Assembly (NCBI GenBank): GCA_019279435.1
Contig: JAAALK010001848.1
Span: forward strand, 124,001-188,000
Length of the DNA: 64,000 bases
Direction of reading: 5' to 3'
Origin: Zizania palustris
Lineage: Eukaryota > Streptophyta > Magnoliopsida > Poales > Poaceae
A model generated the notes under the pieces. The model was not told the DNA's origin, did not search any database, and saw only the letters and a program-made list of their open reading frames with translations. Positions 10,430 through 20,236 of the stretch are shown here, in pieces (within the stretch, counting starts at the first letter, position 1; the number at the start of each line of letters is the position of its first letter). The position numbers and the translations under genes are program-made.

Positions 10430-12025
10430 TAATTAACTCGTGCGTGTTTCCCTGTATACTATGGGTGTTTTCATTCTACCGGAATCTATCCATAAGCAGC
10501 TCGATAAGATTAGAAATATGTTCTTTTGGGATGGCTTGGGTCAGAGGAAAAAATTTCACAAGATTGACTGGAAAACCCTGTGTATGACAAAAAAAATTGT
10601 GGGGAGCTTGGGTTTTTGGATACTAGATTGATGAATGTTTCTCTGTTGGGGAAGTAGATCTTCAGACTTATTGGGGTTATGAGGGTCCCTGTTATGATTT
10701 GCTGAGAACTAAATATGATATCCAGGGTAGCCTATTTACTCATAAAGTGGTGAAAAGCTCATATTATTGGAATAGTCTTATGAAATTTAGATCATGGTTT
10801 CAAAAACATTGTGTTTTCATGGAAAAAATACTCTTTTTGGGGATGATTCTTGCTTGTTGGAGATCCCTTTAAAAATCTCCTTTTCACAGCTTTATGATAT
10901 CTGCCTACAACCTAGTGTTTTGGTGGTGGATGTTTATAATAGCAATTGGTTGATCCAGTTTAGGTGTTCTCTTTCACGTGCGGAGTATGGTATGTGGTTG
11001 GATTTGAGGTCTCTTTGTTTGAATGTTACTTTGAGTGATGTTCCGGATCAAGTTAGTTGGTGCCTAGATAAACGGGGTTACTCCGCTAAATCTCTCTACG
11101 AGTGGGTTTTCTTTAGAGAGGTCTTGAATGAAGATATAAAGTATGTTTGGAAATGTGTTGCCTCCTTAAAATTAAATGTTTTTTGGGGCTAGTCTTGAAG
11201 GGAGGAATTCAGGTGAAGGAGCAATTGAGGAAAAAAATTGGAATAGTAATCGGAATTGCAAATTCTACAATCAGCTTGAATCGGTTGATCATCTTATGTT
11301 TCACTGTGCGTTGTCGAAATTCACTTGGTGTTTTGTTAGGGACTCTTTGGGCTGGGCAGATTGTCCGAATACTATCAATAATATCTTTGGGTTTCTTGAT
11401 CACAGTGTTTCAGCCAAAAAAAATCTTGGTATTGCGTGTCTTAGCTGTAGTATGTTGGGCAATTTGGATCATACGTAATAATTTCGTGTTTAATAACATT
11501 GTTCCTTCTAATGTACTGACTTTACCGTATAGTTTAACTTCTTATATTTCGTAGTGGAAGAATTGGTGGGGGAGTTATCAAAGACCATCGAATTGCTTCT
11601 TGCTCAAATTCACATACTGGCAAGGGATGCGGGGACAGGAAGCGTTCAAAATTGCTGAAGTGATGTTCTGTCTCAGCTAGGGAGTCGCGGTCAAATGTCT
11701 GAAGTTTTTTTGCGTGGGGTTCTTTTGGGCTTAGTCCGTTCTGGCTCCGATTGTCGTAGTACTGGTGGGATTGATCTTTTGCAAAATGTTGGGTGTCTCT
11801 CTTTTGGGCGTGTCGTCTGTATTTTTTTTGGTAGTATGTCGTTTGGACTTGTTGCAGTCTCAAATTCCTGTCAGTGTGCCTAAACTTTGGGTGTTCCCTT
11901 TTTGTGTGTCAAATCTGGACGTGGTGTTGTCTTTGTAAGCTGGTAACCCCAGTTACTTTGTTCTGGTTTCGATTTTCGCTTTCAATATAAAGCAGGGCGT
12001 ACTTGTTTGCGTCTGTTCCTCAGAA
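10430..12025 (+). mobile_element. 5'-truncated, decayed LINE (L1-type) 3' end
   Basis: Broken frames from about 10440 to 11554 resemble the C-terminal part of plant L1 reverse transcriptases. First comes a stretch with the pattern NMFFWDG, KKFHKIDW and SLLGKW, then a zf-RVT-like region around 11040-11480 with SLYEW, KLNVFWG, HLMFHC and FTWCF. Stops and frameshifts are frequent. A non-coding tail to about 12025 ends in the CTTTCAATATAAAGCAGGGCG type typical of plant LINE 3' ends. No 5' part, endonuclease or clear target duplication was seen. It lies directly behind the NPF gene. Confidence 0.7.
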
Positions 12026-12029
12026 AAAG

Positions 12030-12665
12030 TGTCGCCGTGAGATTTCTCTCCAAAACTTTGTCCATGAAACAGACTTGTTTATGAAAAATGAAACAGACGT
12101 GTTACAAACAGATAGGGTGGGCGTTTGGTTAAATCGATTAAATCAGTTCGATTAAATCGGTTAAAAATAATTTCGGTTATGGAAAAATGACAACCGAAAT
12201 TTCTTCAACAACAACAATAACCGATCAAATTCGGTTTCAGTTAAATCGGTTTGGTGATCGGTTAAATACATCTCACAAATCGGTTTAATCGGTTAAATGC
12301 ACCTCACAAATCGGTTAATCGGTTAATTACACCTCAAAATCGATTAATCGGTTAACTACATAGACAATCTAGCTATTCGGTTCAGTTAAATCGGATAATC
12401 AGTTAAATGCATCTCAAAACCGAACCGATCACCGATTACCGAATAGTACTAGTTTTTAACCGAACCGATAACTGATTTAACCGACTATTTCAGTTAAATC
12501 GGTTCGGTTAATCGGTTTCGGGTAAATTTTGTCCGGCCCTACAAACAGAGGAGTTCTGGCCCAGTTGTTGTATGCCGGCCCATAAACAAGGCACGTTATG
12601 CTGAATTAAAATGGCCATTTAACGGGTTTATCTTATGATTCAGTGAACCTGCAAGGTAACAACGT
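12030..12665 (+). repeat. degenerate second copy of the RPL12 upstream region
   Basis: Outside the hAT insertion, this segment aligns by eye with 27148-27925, upstream of RPL12. Shared blocks include CGTGAGATTTCTCTCCAAAA, AATGAAACAGACGTG, TGCCGGCCCA and GAATTAAAATGG. The copy has lost some promoter motifs (TGGGC became TGGCC) and no RPL12 coding sequence follows it. It is an old partial duplication; both copies now carry unrelated transposons at the same point. Confidence 0.75.
12113..12541. mobile_element. hAT MITE, 429 bp, with ATCGGTTAA repeats
   Basis: The perfect 8-bp duplication CAAACAGA stands at 12105-12112 and 12542-12549. The ends are TAGGG and CCCTA, as in hAT elements. The interior consists of many variants of TTAAATCGGTT in both orientations. 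It is non-coding. The paralogous RPL12 upstream copy lacks this insertion, which confirms the boundaries. Confidence 0.87.
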
Positions 12666-13949
12666 TTGCTACCTTCAATTTCTCAACACGGATTCAGTAC
12701 TCGCTTCTAAGTTCTAAGCAGCAGTGATGCCAATTTTGTTTGTCAGCAGGTGTCGTCTCCGGCGTGGAATCTACTGAGATCGCACCAGTTTCTGACGCTG
12801 GACCTGATTATGCAATAAACCGTGCAATGAAGTTGAATCTACTAGTCCTTTCAAAAAAAGAAGTTGAATCTACTAGTCTTACTGTTCATCTTCTAGCTTT
12901 TTTTTGTCGTTCGGTGAAGTGAGCAGAGATTGCTTCCTTCCGTCGCGTGTTATTAGCATCCATCAGGTTATGAAACCTTGTCTAGTTGGTTTTTCCTACC
13001 TCGGGAACAAATTTGTTATTTTCTTCTGTTTATGTACAACGATTCGGCTGTATTTTAGTCGTCGTTACCCTCACCAAGTCACCGGTTGTTGACTTGTTGT
13101 GTGGGTATGAAAAAACAATAGTGGTTTGTTAAAAATCAAGGATGATTTAAGTTTCGTGATCCGCTATTACTTGCTCTAATCGATACGCGTATATCAATCA
13201 CTCATTCAATCCACTATAACCGTGTCGGTTTGAAGCAAAGTTAGCTATCTAGCTTTGTAAGCTTAAGACAAATATGTTATTATGAAAAAACTAACATTAA
13301 CTATCAACAATGATATATATGACACACCAGAAAAATTGAAACAGCGACATATATGAAAACATCAAGTTTTTAGTACCATATAAAAACGAGTGAATTTGAG
13401 TGACATATACTCTGAATTTTCTCAAAAAAAAAACTCTGAATCATATAAACATACGTTTAGCCAAGAGGATAAAAGTTCTCTGCAACACAACCAAATTTGA
13501 CCCTAGCAACTTATCTGTCAGAATCTGAAAACATCACGCTAATCTGCCAACCTAATTCAGTAGATGGTATTCAGCCCTGATCAAAACCGGGTGCTCTGGC
13601 ATAGTACTGATTCCAGGCAAAACCAACCAACCATTATATTGCGCAGAATCTGCAGCATCACGCTCACAAAAGATTCGCAGGTAGCCAAACACATATAGTT
13701 TCGATTAGGACACGAGTACAGTACAGCCACAAACCACATGAGCACACGTCGTTTGCCTGTTCTTATTATTTTAGGCATCAGCATCGCAATACTATTACTA
13801 CCACCGATGCATGCCATGGCTGCTGGTATGTACTATAGTAGGCAGGCAGTAGCAGAACCACACTAGTAATAAGCAAAAGGAGCTAGCCCAGCTAGATCGA
13901 GCTAAGCTCGTTTCGTTTCAGGTCTTGATTGTAGGCAGCCCGCCGGCGG
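12666..13949. other. no gene recognised
   Basis: A 60-codon frame at 12740-12922 follows a splice-acceptor-like TTTGTCAG and contains a plausible peptide (AGPDYAINRAMK), but no family was recognised. The rest is A/T-rich without a supported gene. The terminal part is the presumed 3' UTR of the LEA gene. Confidence 0.4.
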
Positions 13950-15633
13950 TCAGGCGACGGGGGGCTTCTCGACGTCCTCGAGCGGCCGGAACCACACCTT
14001 TTGGTCCAGCACCGAGCCACCACCATTCGCGCCGGAGTTGGCCGCGCCAGCCGCCGCCGCCTTGGCGTCCACCGCCGGGCCAAAGACGCCGGTGGTAGGG
14101 TGAGGGCCCCAGTACTTGTCAGGGTTCCCGACGCTGCCGATCACATCGTCCGGGACTATGGCCGGGCGCACCTGATCTTCCAGGTTCTTGTCGTAAGCTG
14201 ATGCGCTCACAGTCCTCCTAGCAACAGCACACACATAGCATACACCAATCAGCTTAAAACTTAAAATTGTCATTTGTCAAAAACAATCTAAAATCTTAAT
14301 CCCAATTAGGATCTATTTGGTTCAGATTTTTGAACCAGCTTCTTGAATCGGAAGCTGGAATCTAAACCAAACAACTTTTTTGGTCACCCAACTTTTCTAT
14401 AATCTACAGATTCTCGTAGTATAAAATTGAAAACTGTTTCACAGCTTCTCAATTTAATTTTGAATGAATATTACCTAATATGCTATTAAAACATATTACT
14501 TAATGTAAAATTTAAAAATATATAATTTTAATATAAACATTACAAAATTTCATGATTAGAATGATTTACATGTAAAATTAAACATTAATAATGTAACTAA
14601 ACATCATAAAATGTCAAAATATAAATCCGTAACTATTCTATCCAGATAAAATATCAAAACAACCTTTTCTTTTTCAAAACTTTTCGTAACTCATAGCTCC
14701 GATCAATTTTTTCAGAATCTAAACCTCAACCAAGCTCAACCAAACACCAAACGTGCATTGTACGGTCAGCGGTCCGAGAAATACAGCACGTACTCACACC
14801 GTTCGATTGCCGATTGGACGGTCCAGATCGGTCTCCGGGCCGACGGGAGCCGAACCGGCGATCGAGAAACGGCAAAAAGAACCGTACGAGCCCAGATGCG
14901 AAAGGACGGCCTGTGGGCCCGGAAGAGTCAGTCCCCCACACTGTGCCGCGGGTAGGTCGACCCGTGGGCCCGCCTTGTCAGGCCATTTCTCACACTCCCA
15001 CCTTGTCCGCCCGGAAGCATGGTCCGGTCCCTCTGGTGGGTGGATGGAGTGACGAACACGAGCGACAACTACCACGCACCAAACCAAACCGTGCTCACCG
15101 TCTACCTCCCCGTCGTCGGAGAACCTTTGGAAAGCGACGAGTCGGGGTAGCAAGCTCGGTGTACACGTAGCATGCTTCCACTGCTCTCCTCATCTTCTTT
15201 GTGTGAGGTCACCCTTTGCCGGTTCTCTTCTCCCTCCGAGAAGGAGGCACGCAGCGAAAACTCCATGGATCTGCTAACGAGTTCTTGCTAAGTTTTAGCA
15301 TGCTACCATCTAACTCCATACTAAATCAACGCCACAGAACTGTAAAAGAAGGATCACCGCTCGAATCAGGTGGGAGGAAAGGTGAGAGCAGCGGCGGTGT
15401 CCAGGGGAAGCAAGTTATGCTCTACATCTCTTCACGAAAGATAAGATCTTGCGCATGTTCCGAGTTCAGACAAACGTTTCTTGCCAAGCATGAACGGACA
15501 TGGAAGGGAAGAGAGCCAAAAAGAAAAAAGAGTGATGTGATAGATACCTCGGGGAGGCGGCCTTGCCGGCCAGGACGCGGGCGACGAAGCTTCCAGCGAT
15601 CACCCGCCCCTTGGAGCAAGCTACAGCTGCCAT
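13950..15633 (-). CDS. small LEA_3/Lea5-SAG21-type protein with mitochondrial-type leader
   Basis: Two exons are joined: 15633-15548 (86 nt, from ATG) and 14217-13950 (268 nt), giving 117 residues. The donor reads CCGAG|GTATCT and the acceptor GTTGCTAG|G; the split AGG codon joins perfectly. Residues 1-30 are rich in Ala, Val and Arg with no acidic residue, like a mitochondrial presequence. The mature part holds RTVSASAYDKN, NPDKYWGPHPTTGVFGP and VWFRPLEDVEKPP, which I associate with the plant LEA_3 group, linked to stress and senescence in mitochondria. The family call is from memory of conserved motifs, so the exact subgroup is uncertain. The 1330-bp intron contains a family B repeat. A TATA box lies upstream at 15785-15777. 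Confidence 0.78.
14308..14755. repeat. family B repeat copy 2, inside the LEA intron
   Basis: It begins near ATTTGGTTCAGATTTTTGAACC and ends near CTCAACCAAACACCAAAC, giving inverted TTTGGTT-type ends. The core is shared with 6205-6712 and 17990-18430. It is non-coding. Confidence 0.55.
14756..15547. other. GC-rich 5' half of the LEA intron
   Basis: This holds several GTGGGCCC/GGGCCCG motifs (for example near 14912 and 14965) of the sort common in grass promoters. No coding sequence is supported. An internal promoter is possible but unproven. Confidence 0.35.
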
Positions 15634-15776
15634 GCAAAGGTCGATCGATCTAGAGGTGGGGGAGGGGAAGAGGCACTTCGGTGCTTTCCTCGGCGACGAG
15701 ATTGGGGGAGAAAAGGGGAAGAAGATGAGTGGGTTTCAATTCTGGGGTCTCCTCTGCACTCTGCAGTACAGCGCCT

Positions 15777-15785
15777 ACTTATAGC
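15777..15785 (-). promoter_or_regulatory. TATA box of the LEA gene
   Basis: On the minus strand the sequence reads CTATAAGTAG about 145 bp upstream of the ATG at 15633, a normal spacing for a 5' UTR of roughly 110 nt. Confidence 0.5.
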
Positions 15786-16433
15786 GGCCAGAGGAGACGA
15801 CGAGGTTGGAATCCGATGGGTGCCGGTACAGCTGCGTACATCCACCGTGAGACGGAAGGAAATGGAGATAAACATTACGGCTATCGGGAGGCAGGCTGCA
15901 GCACTAGTGTGACGGCAACCAGCTCACCGCGCGCGATGGCAGCAGCCAACTGCACGCGCCTACCAACGGCCAAGGCAGCCATCGCTGTCCGCAAGCAACG
16001 AACCGCATCTTACACACACTCTTGCTACACCGTATTCTTTATATATTATAGGTCCGGAACTTATTTCATTGTTATTGTTACGATAATAAGAAAATTTTTA
16101 GTGAATCTAAACATAAAATTCATAGTTTATGCATTATTTTTTAGAAATCTAACACTACAAGAAAACCAGAACTTTTCGTCGGCCTTTTTAACTTCCGTCG
16201 GCTTTTGGGCAAGCCGACGGAAATTAAATAACTTCCGTCGGCCCCTGGAGGCCGACGGAAGTTAATTTAACTTCCGTCGGCTTCTGACAGGGGCCGACGG
16301 AAGTTAGCGGGGAATTTTCCGCGGCCGCTCGGATCCCCCTAACTTCCGTCGGCCAGCATTGAAGCCGACGGAAGTTAACTTCCGTCGGCTTCAATGCTGG
16401 CCGACGGAAGTTAGGGGATTTATCCCCAACTCC

Positions 16434-16471
16434 GCGCGCGTACAGGGAGTCCTAACTCCCTGTACGCGCGC
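16434..16471. repeat. perfect 17-bp palindrome in CACTA element 1
   Basis: GCGCGCGTACAGGGAGT is followed by a 4-nt loop and its exact reverse complement. A slightly degraded version sits at 39977-40012 in the nested CACTA element, in the same position relative to the (CCG)n tract. It may be a structural or promoter part of the family. Confidence 0.7.
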
Positions 16472-16980
16472 ACAGTAGCCCCGCCGCCGCCTCCTCCCGC
16501 GCCAGCCTGCGCCGCCGCCGCCGCCCGCCGCCTCCTCCCGCGGTGCGCCGCCTCCTCCCGCGCCCGCCAGCCGCCGCCCGCCCGCCGCCCCTCCCGCGGC
16601 CGCCGCCGCCCGCACCGCCGCCGGCCGCCCGCCCACCGCACGCCGCCCCGCCGCCTCCCGCGGGCGCCGCCCTCCTCCGCGCCCGCCCGCCGCCGCCCGC
16701 CCGCCGGCCCGCCGCCTCCCACGGCCGCCGCCGCCCGCCCGCCGCCGCGTACCCGGCCCTCCCGACCGTCCGGCCGCCGCCCCCAGTCGTCGCCGCCGCC
16801 GCCCGTCGTCGCCGCCTATCTCGTCGTCCAACGAAGTAATGTTTTCGGTTTTTTTTTCACTTTTTATTATATTTGTGAATTATGTGTCACATAAATTGTT
16901 AATGTGTTATTAGAAGATAAATTGTTAATGCAATATAGTTATTTTTTCACTTTTTATTTGTGAATTGTGTGTCACATAAA

Positions 16981-17149
16981 TTGCCGACTTCGTTAATGTA
17001 GAGTCAGAATCGTCGACAGATTCTTTTCTCGGCGATTCTAATGATGTGGCAGTTCCCGAGAAAAGGAAACACCAACATAAGAAGAAAAAAGTAACATGGC
17101 GTGCTTTGGGGAGAAAAAGACAAATTGATCCTGATTTTGATGATAATTG
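16981..17149 (+). pseudogene. C-terminal coding remnant inside CACTA element 1
   Basis: One frame reads a charged tail that includes KRKHQHKKKKVTWRALG and ends QIDPDFDDN-stop. It looks like the end of a nuclear, DNA-binding type protein and lies where the parent element would carry a coding region. The family was not identified. No start or upstream domain is left. Confidence 0.4.
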
Positions 17150-17989
17150 ACAAGTAATTGTTTTCATACATGGATATGCAATATACTTCATATTATATGT
17201 TTTTTCATATGTACAAACCTTCTTTACTAATAAATGCTTGTTTGTGCCAAAGCCGACGGAAGTTAGAGCCCCCCTGCTGACGTGGCAGTGTTCGGCGCTA
17301 ACTTCCGTCGGCCACGTCAAGCCGACGGAAGTTAGCTAACTTCCGTTGGTCGTCGACGGAAGTTAGCTAACTTCCGTCGCCGCGCTTCCGTCGGCCAAAG
17401 GCCGACGGAAGATAGCGTTTTGCCGACGGAAGTTGGCTTCTTCCGTCGGGAAAGGGCTAACTTTCGTCGGCTTTGGCCGACGGAAGTTGCCTGTTTTGTT
17501 GTAGTGTAAGGGTTTCTATATAAAATTCATACTTCTACATAAGATATCAAAATTAAAGAACTGAAATGCAAAAATATTTTTCTCTTTCTTCCCGTGCTTT
17601 TCTTACTGTGGGGCGGTTGGGGTACGCGGTACGAGCGGGGCGGGCGAGCGCGCGGCTGGGATGCGCGGGGAGGGGTGCAGATGGAATCCGCAGACGAAGT
17701 TCGTGCTTTATATTAGCAGAGATTAATCAGATTCGTTAAATATCAAATTCGGTGTTATATTATTATATTATAAGATAGATGAAATTCTTTTTTTAATCTA
17801 GTTCTCTAGCATTTATTTATTTTTCGTAGGAATAATTCTATAGTGAAAGTGTTTTTCTAATAGAATTGATTATGTCTATGAAATTATTTAACAAACTTAA
17901 CTGATGGTTCATATGTAAATAATTGGAATTGATCGGGAAGTAGGTTTTTTCGACCCCTCGTACACGTACAAATAATAGAAATCGATTTT

Positions 17990-18430
17990 GTAGCTGTTGG
18001 TTTAACTTTTCGGACCAACTTCTTAATCAAGGAGCTAGATCAAACAGGTTCGAGAACCAACCAGTTTTTTTTAAAAGATGTAACTTTTTCGTAGTACAAA
18101 TTAAAAGCTAGGAACCTCACTTTCATAGCTTCTCGGTTCAACTTTGAACGAAAATTACTTACTATGTTATTATAACATAATAGTTCATGTAAATATTTGA
18201 AAATGTGAAATTTCAATGAAATATATCATTTTAGCGCAATTCAAAAATGTATAATTTTAGTATAAACAACACAAAAAATCATGATTATAATAATTTAGAT
18301 GCAAAATTACGTATTAATAATGTAATCAAATATCACGAGCTACCGAAACATAAATCCACGACTATTATAACCGAACAACTTTTCAATTTTTTCACAGCTC
18401 ACAACAATTTTTTTATAATCTGATAGAAGA
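17990..18430. repeat. family B repeat copy 3
   Basis: It shares the core AATTTTAGTATAAACA, TATTAATAATGTAA and the CAACTTTTCAATTTTTTCACAG end with copies 1 and 2. It is non-coding. The exact ends are unclear. Confidence 0.5.
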
Positions 18431-19109
18431 TGATAAAAACTACTGTTTACGTACTTAAAAATTAAATATTTTCCCCTTTCAATGATGCTTGTTGATCAAG
18501 AATTTACTGACCTTGCAAAACGGTGAGTGATCACGTGTGTGCGCGTATTACTTTGACAAATGAAAATGGTGCTCAAAGACTTTGAGTACCGCAGATCGAA
18601 TGTGCTTGGAAAACTTCACTGATGGAGTTTGCAGATCCTGTCAAGTGTCAGCATATATAAGAGGTGGACGTTGACATCATATTGTTCATGTTACACTGGC
18701 ACGTAGTACGCAACACGGTACAATAATATTGCTAACATTTGGAAGCAAGTAGGGAGTGTCCACTCAGCTCGATCAGATCATTTGATGGGAAATTAAAGCT
18801 TCGATTCCTTCCTCACACAAGCTAGAAACTAAAATATAATTGAATGAGCTATAAGGTACCCATGCCATAAGCCAAAGGCATGTAAGCTGTCAGTTTAAAC
18901 TAATTTGTGGCTAGTACCTTTGTACTTATATTATTAATGAATCAAAAGATGAGATGTGAAATAAAAAAGGACAAAAATACATAAATTAATTCTTAAATTA
19001 AATTTAACCGTGGATTATAAGTCATGTGCTTTTGTTTCGGAAGCAAGCAACAGTCTCTTTCTTCCCGTACCCGGAAGCCAGCAATATTTCCTCCCACCAA
19101 TAACTTGAT
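18431..19109. other. no gene recognised
   Basis: This is A/T-rich sequence without a convincing frame, element end or RNA gene. Confidence 0.45.
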
Positions 19110-19252
19110 GAGAAATTTTACGATACTTGAGGAGGTACCAGGAATACCATATTTTTCGGTGTTAATTTTGGTATCTCCTGATATATAAGGTATCAGAATT
19201 AACACTAAAAAATATAATACCTCCTGGTACCTTCACAAAACCGTAAATTACA
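19110..19252. mobile_element. family A hairpin MITE
   Basis: It runs from GAGAAATTTTACGATACTTGAGG to an inverted CCGTAAATTACA end. The arms pair through GTTAATTTTGGTATCTCCTG and its complement, with moderate decay. Confidence 0.65.
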
Positions 19253-19299
19253 TGTTACTCGATTCCTTACTACGGAAAAACAGCAAAACCACCCTAACA

Positions 19300-19395
19300 A
19301 AATAGAGAAATTTTATAGTACTTGAGGAGCTATCAGGAGGTACCACATTTTAGAAATACTAAAAAATATATAGTTTTTGGTACCTCCTTAGAGAC
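19300..19395. mobile_element. decayed family A MITE between 24-bp direct repeats
   Basis: A degenerate copy (AGAGAAATTTTATAGTACTTGAGG to GGTACCTCCTTAGAGAC) is flanked by CAGCAAAACCACC(C/A)TAACAAAATA at 19281-19304 and 19395-19418. The repeat is too long for a normal MITE target duplication and suggests local slippage or repair. Confidence 0.5.
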
Positions 19396-19418
19396 AGCAA
19401 AACCACCATAACAAAATA

Positions 19419-20236
19419 TAACCGAGAAAAGGAACATAGGCATATGGTACTTATGGCTTATGCTACATTGCTACAGCACTGTACTGAAGTTGAAGTCGTA
19501 GGCGACGACAAAACTTGGCTGTCAAGTGGAGGCTGGCGTCGTCCTGATCGGGCGCTAACGAGCTTGTACCTGGGTCAGTACGCACGGTCGAGTGCATCGG
19601 AATATGCCATGCCAGATCCGGATAATAATAAGCATATATCGACCGACCATCTGCGGCTGTGCTGCTGCTGCGTTTCCGTACATACACGGTGAAACGAGGC
19701 ATGCATGAACCGTGCTTAATTCTGTGAAATATGATGTCTCACTGCACGGAGTATAGTTTTATTAGTTTTGGCCCGTTTTTAAAACAAAACAGTACTCTAG
19801 ATTATGATGTGTTGCATAAGTGTCGTATATTTTAAACTAATAAATGACATATTTATTTCTGAAGAATCTCTTGCATTGCCTCTTTTTTTACCTTTCTCGT
19901 GTATGTATGTGATCGAATCTATTCTTTTTCGAAACCGTTTTCAAAAGAAGAACTACTAATCCTTAACTTTTTCGATGTATTCTTCATCATCGTAGTTGTG
20001 GATAAGCGACTTTTTCAGCCCTTCATAGAAGCAAGTCAGAGAAGCTGGGAAATAGATCCATAATTTCGTTTGTTCGATTCGTTCGCCCGTATAAATTTTT
20101 ATATAAAACTTGTTGATTTTTTAAAGACATTTATTAATTTTTATATTAAATTCGTTTGTTTAAAACTCAAATATTTGTTTAGAGTCAATTCATATACGTA
20201 CCACATGCATCACCCTCGTGTTTTTCATGGAACCAC
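19419..20236. other. no gene recognised
   Basis: Two overlapping 80-codon frames around 19444-19702 show no domain. No other feature is supported. Confidence 0.45.

Larger units (their letters stand above)
16153..17506 (+). mobile_element. CACTA element 1 (CTTCCGTCGGC family), 1354 bp
   Basis: The ends are CACTACAAGAAAAC and TTTTGTTGTAGTG, and the 3-bp duplication TAA stands at 16150-16152 and 17507-17509. The subterminal regions are packed with CTTCCGTCGGC in both orientations, often as hairpins. The interior has a (CCG)n-rich tract (about 16480-16820) and a short coding remnant. The uninterrupted Helitron at 23763-24348 provides an empty-site match (AGAAATCTAAGGGT), which confirms the ends. 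It is a non-autonomous deletion derivative. Confidence 0.92.
16048..17722 (-). mobile_element. Helitron, split by a CACTA element
   Basis: On the minus strand the 5' end at 17722 reads A|TCTCTGCTAATATAAAGC, matching the TCTCTACTATATTAAAG start of the Helitron at 23763-24348. The inner sequence GAAATTAAAG..ACTGAAATGCAAA and the AGAAATCTAAGGGT block also match that copy. The 3' end near 16048 reads CTAT rather than CTAG, so it is mutated or misplaced. Without the CACTA insertion it is about 320 bp. It is non-autonomous. Confidence 0.55.

Noticed and set aside
13950..14273. LEA protein starting within the open frame at 14273
   Set aside because: The first residues read through intron sequence; a spliced leader exon at 15633-15548 fits phase and consensus.
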